16,928 nt of DNA. It comes from PVC group bacterium (ex Bugula neritina AB1). Lineage in GTDB: Bacteria; GCA-001730085. The position numbers and the translations under genes are program-made. Position 1 is the stretch's first letter, and every line of letters begins with the position of its first letter. The stretch spans positions 1 to 16,928 of the forward strand of contig MDLB01000072.1 in the NCBI GenBank assembly GCA_001730085.1. The letters are read 5' to 3'. Below, piece after piece: positions 15,508 through 16,928 of the stretch. Under the pieces are notes generated by a model. The model made no database searches. It was not told where the DNA came from and worked only from the letters and a program-made list of their open reading frames with translations.

Positions 15508-15544
15508 AAAGATATAAATCAATATCTTGGGAATTTATATCTTT
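15508..15544 (+). terminator. Inverted repeat after tRNA-Pro, possible terminator
   Basis: aaagatataaat (15508-15519) and atttatatcttt (15533-15544) are perfect 12-base complements around a 13-base loop. A T6 run follows at 15553-15558. The stem is AT-rich and the T-run is not immediately adjacent, so this is a weak intrinsic terminator or a processing/regulatory hairpin between tRNA-Pro and tRNA-Arg. Confidence 0.45.
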
Positions 15545-15668
15545 ACAGATAATTTTTTATAAAAAAATATATTTTTACAAAATAGTTTATGTTTTTTCTT
15601 AATAAAGAATATTCATAAGTCGATTTTGGATTTTTTGCAAGTGTATTTAGTTATTAATGAGCTTTTTT

Positions 15669-15745
15669 GCGCCAGTAGCTCAGCTGGATAGAGCAACGGA
15701 TTTCTAATCCGTAGGTCCTAGGTTCGAATCCTAGCTGGCGTACCA
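15669..15745 (+). tRNA. tRNA-Arg (TCT)
   Basis: Acceptor GCGCCAG / CTGGCGT, D stem GCTC / GAGC, anticodon stem ACGGA / TCCGT with loop TTTCTAA (anticodon TCT, reads AGA/AGG), T arm CTAGG-TTCGAAT-CCTAG, discriminator A, encoded CCA at 15743-15745. In other bacteria this wobble U34 is a substrate of the MnmEG/MnmD pathway, whose last enzyme is encoded at 2056-2763. AGA is the natural arginine codon for AT-rich DNA. Confidence 0.96.
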
Positions 15746-15775
15746 CTGGATAAAGCTTAAAAATACTATACTTAT

Positions 15776-15851
15776 GGTGGGTGTAGCTCAGTGGTAGAGT
15801 GCTAGATTGTGGCTCTAGTTGTCGCGGGTTCGAACCCCGTCACCCACCCCA
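15776..15851 (+). tRNA. tRNA-His (GTG)
   Basis: Acceptor GTGGGTG / CACCCAC with the extra G-1 at 15776 opposite C73 at 15848, the histidine identity pair; encoded CCA at 15849-15851. Anticodon stem CTAGA / TCTAG with loop TTGTGGC (anticodon GTG). T arm GCGGG-TTCGAAC-CCCGT. It lies 30 bases after tRNA-Arg and is probably co-transcribed with it. Confidence 0.96.
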
Positions 15852-15878
15852 TTTTACATTTTGAGAGTATAAATCCTC

Positions 15879-16342
15879 TTAATCGCATTGATTAAACTGG
15901 TCTTTTTGAGGTTCTAACCTGATATGGAGCTCTTTTATTTCAGGGGCAAGTTTTTCCACGATTCCTAAGACAGGATTCAAGTTAATACTAAGGATTCTAT
16001 CTTTTAATGTAAAGTTCGAACCAAGACAAGAAAGAATATCTTTTTTGGTTTGCATCTCTTCGTTTTCAAATCTTTGTTTTGCGGTTTTTGCAAAAGAGAA
16101 TAGTTTATCTGCTGTGGCTAGTCAGCTTCTTACTCTTTTATTAGTATCTGCAAGCAATTCTTCTAATCTTATTTGTTCATTAAGCAAATCTTCTTTTTTC
16201 TTACTCTATTTCTGTGATGATATTTCACCATTAACACGCATATCAAAAATAACATCCACTTTCTTAACACAATCATCAAGAGCCTTTTGTTGAGATTTTA
16301 AAATACTGTTTCGCTCTTCCTGTTCTTTTTCCTGTTCTTTAT
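15879..16342 (-). pseudogene. Serine recombinase, C-terminal fragment with two in-frame stops
   Basis: The minus strand reads a coiled-coil region (EQEKEQEERNSILKSQQKAL) and then DDCVKKVDVIFDMRVNGEIS, a TAG (16208-16206), KKKEDLLNEQIRLEELLADT, a TGA (16124-16122), LATADKLFSFAKTAKQRF, TKKDILSCLGSNFTLKDR, and a TAA at 15881-15879. This resembles the C-terminal coiled-coil and tail of large site-specific serine recombinases (resolvase/invertase catalytic domain plus zinc-ribbon recombinase domain), which integrate or excise mobile DNA. By family pattern the TAG falls where Tyr is usual and the TGA where Trp is usual, so each is one base change from sense. The N-terminal catalytic part is missing; the frame breaks near 16342 where the IS3 element begins. 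The fragment starts 27 bases from tRNA-His, consistent with remains of an integrated element. Confidence 0.75.
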
Positions 16343-16426
16343 TCAAATATTATACTGCTATACGTTAAGAAAGCAAAAAACTTTTTGAGTATTTTTCCTT
16401 AGAAAAGAGATAATAATCAAGGAGAA

Positions 16427-16702
16427 ATGGAAATGAATAAGAAAAAATATAAAGCAAAAGAACGGTTAATAATAGTACTTGAGGGAATAAAGGGGAATGT
16501 AAGCTTGGGGGAATTATGCAATCAATATGGGATTTCGCAACAAACCTATTATAATTGGAGAGATAGACTGCTATCTGAAGGGTCTAAAATTTTTTCCTAT
16601 GGGGGAGTTGATAGAGAAAAAGAGGTTCTAAAACAAGAGGTGAGTCGTCTAAAAGAGACAGTAGGAGAGCTAACAATGGAGTTAAAAAAAAACGATTGGT
16701 AA
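16427..16702 (+). CDS. IS3-family transposase OrfA (helix-turn-helix subunit)
   Basis: The 91 residues comprise a Tnp_1-type helix-turn-helix (GNVSLGELCNQYGISQQTYY with the NWRDRLL recognition helix) and a leucine-zipper-like helix (EKEVLKQEVSRLKETVGELT) for multimerisation. It binds the element's terminal repeats and regulates transposition. ATG 16427 is the longest start, but GGAG (16421-16424) lies only 2 bases before it; ATG 16433 has 8 bases of spacing and is the more likely start. The TAA at 16700-16702 follows the A9 tract where ribosomes or polymerase can shift into orfB. Confidence 0.9.
   Translation: MEMNKKKYKAKERLIIVLEGIKGNVSLGELCNQYGISQQTYYNWRDRLLSEGSKIFSYGGVDREKEVLKQEVSRLKETVGELTMELKKNDW
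16684..16692 (+). other. A9 slippery tract for the OrfA-OrfB frameshift
   Basis: Nine A residues lie 7 bases before the orfA TAA. A -1 shift here turns LKKNDW-stop into LKKKRLVRS and continues into orfB, giving the OrfAB transposase used by IS3-family elements. A run this long also permits transcriptional slippage. No downstream stem-loop was confirmed by eye. Confidence 0.75.
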
Positions 16703-16928
16703 GGTCTAGAAAAAGGTCGGATAAGGTTAAGATTAGAGATGTTTTTTTATTAAAAAAAATAGACCTAATCAAGTCTGAACATCCTTATTGGGGCTACCGT
16801 AGAGTTTGGGCTTATATGAAATATATGAATAAAGAAAGCTTTGCTATGGCTAGAATTTATAGAATTATGAAAGAGAACAATCTTTTATGTACGAAAAACA
16901 ACAGACTTAGGGCTAAGCGAACTCCGCC
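16684..16928 (+). CDS. IS3-family transposase OrfB, N-terminal part, 3' end outside window
   Basis: The frame after the A9 tract reads KKRLVRSRKRSDKVKIRD, then HPYWGYRRVWAYMKYMNKES, IYRIMKENNLL and LRAKRTP. HPYWGYRR...RVYRLMRENGL is the conserved HTH_21 segment that precedes the DDE integrase domain in IS150/IS3-group OrfB. No start codon of its own is visible near the overlap, so it is made as an OrfAB fusion. The DDE residues lie beyond the window. No stop codon occurs in the visible part. Confidence 0.9.

Larger units (their letters stand above)
16345..16928 (+). mobile_element. IS3-family insertion sequence, left part; right end outside window
   Basis: Contains orfA and the start of orfB in the usual overlapping, -1 shifted arrangement. 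The left end is placed at about 16340-16360 because the recombinase frame on the opposite strand breaks there and non-coding sequence then leads to orfA. The exact inverted repeat and target duplication cannot be set without the right end. The element appears to have interrupted the recombinase gene. Confidence 0.8.

Noticed and set aside
16122-16124. TGA at a usual Trp position in the recombinase, hinting at UGA read as Trp
   Set aside because: The same gene also has an in-frame TAG, intact genes here use TGG for Trp and contain no in-frame TGA, and the fragment lacks its N-terminus. Decay explains both stops. All nine clear gene stops in the window are TAA or TAG, but that is too few in AT-rich DNA to argue recoding.
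16045-16293. Plus-strand 82-codon open frame starting MVCISSFSNLC
   Set aside because: It is the antisense of the serine recombinase remnant; the minus strand shows recognisable family blocks and this strand shows only Ser/Leu-rich shadow sequence.

Overview
The window is AT-rich bacterial DNA (roughly one third G+C by eye) from what looks like a Gram-negative organism: two proteins carry Sec-type signal peptides, one gene encodes a complex I NuoF-type flavoprotein, and promoters are sigma70-like. The mix of housekeeping genes, decayed insertion sequences, broken genes and C2H2 zinc-finger genes of a eukaryote-like type suggests an uncultured or host-associated lineage. I cannot name the phylum from sequence alone. 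tRNA-His carries an encoded G-1 and C73, which argues against the alphaproteobacterial lineages that have lost this pair.

Layout. 1-179 is the tail of an IS200/IS605-type element: the last 44 codons of TnpB plus the right-end hairpin. It sits inside a decayed C2H2 zinc-finger gene (179-360, minus). A longer paralogue follows on the same strand (422-1347), with three good fingers, one degenerate finger, a 99-bp tandem repeat and an N-terminal frameshift at a T7 tract. 1340-1645 is mostly non-coding and holds a short gene remnant. Then come a dimeric dUTPase (1646-2059, plus) and, converging on it, a minus-strand operon nuoF - rmuC - mnmD (5342 down to 2056). Upstream of nuoF are tRNA-Met and a long AT-rich intergenic region with the promoter of the next gene.

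6237-14984 is one 8.7-kb gene for an exported protein of about 2915 residues, built from about 30 TPR-like units separated by lysine-rich linkers. It dominates the window and is its most unusual object. A 109-codon gene for a small exported protein converges on it, the two stop codons sharing the palindrome CTAG. Then follow three plus-strand tRNA genes (Pro-TGG, Arg-TCT, His-GTG), the first behind a near-consensus promoter.

15879-16342 (minus) is the C-terminal third of a serine recombinase with two in-frame stops, cut off by an IS3-family element (16345 to the window end) with orfA, an A9 slippery tract and the start of orfB.

How things fit: MnmD makes the wobble modification of tRNAs with U34, a group that in other bacteria includes tRNA-Arg(UCU), present here. 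dUTPase and RmuC are genome-maintenance proteins. The lone nuoF has no complex I partner gene beside it. The giant TPR protein is probably a periplasmic or secreted scaffold. No CRISPR array, restriction system, toxin-antitoxin pair or prophage was seen.
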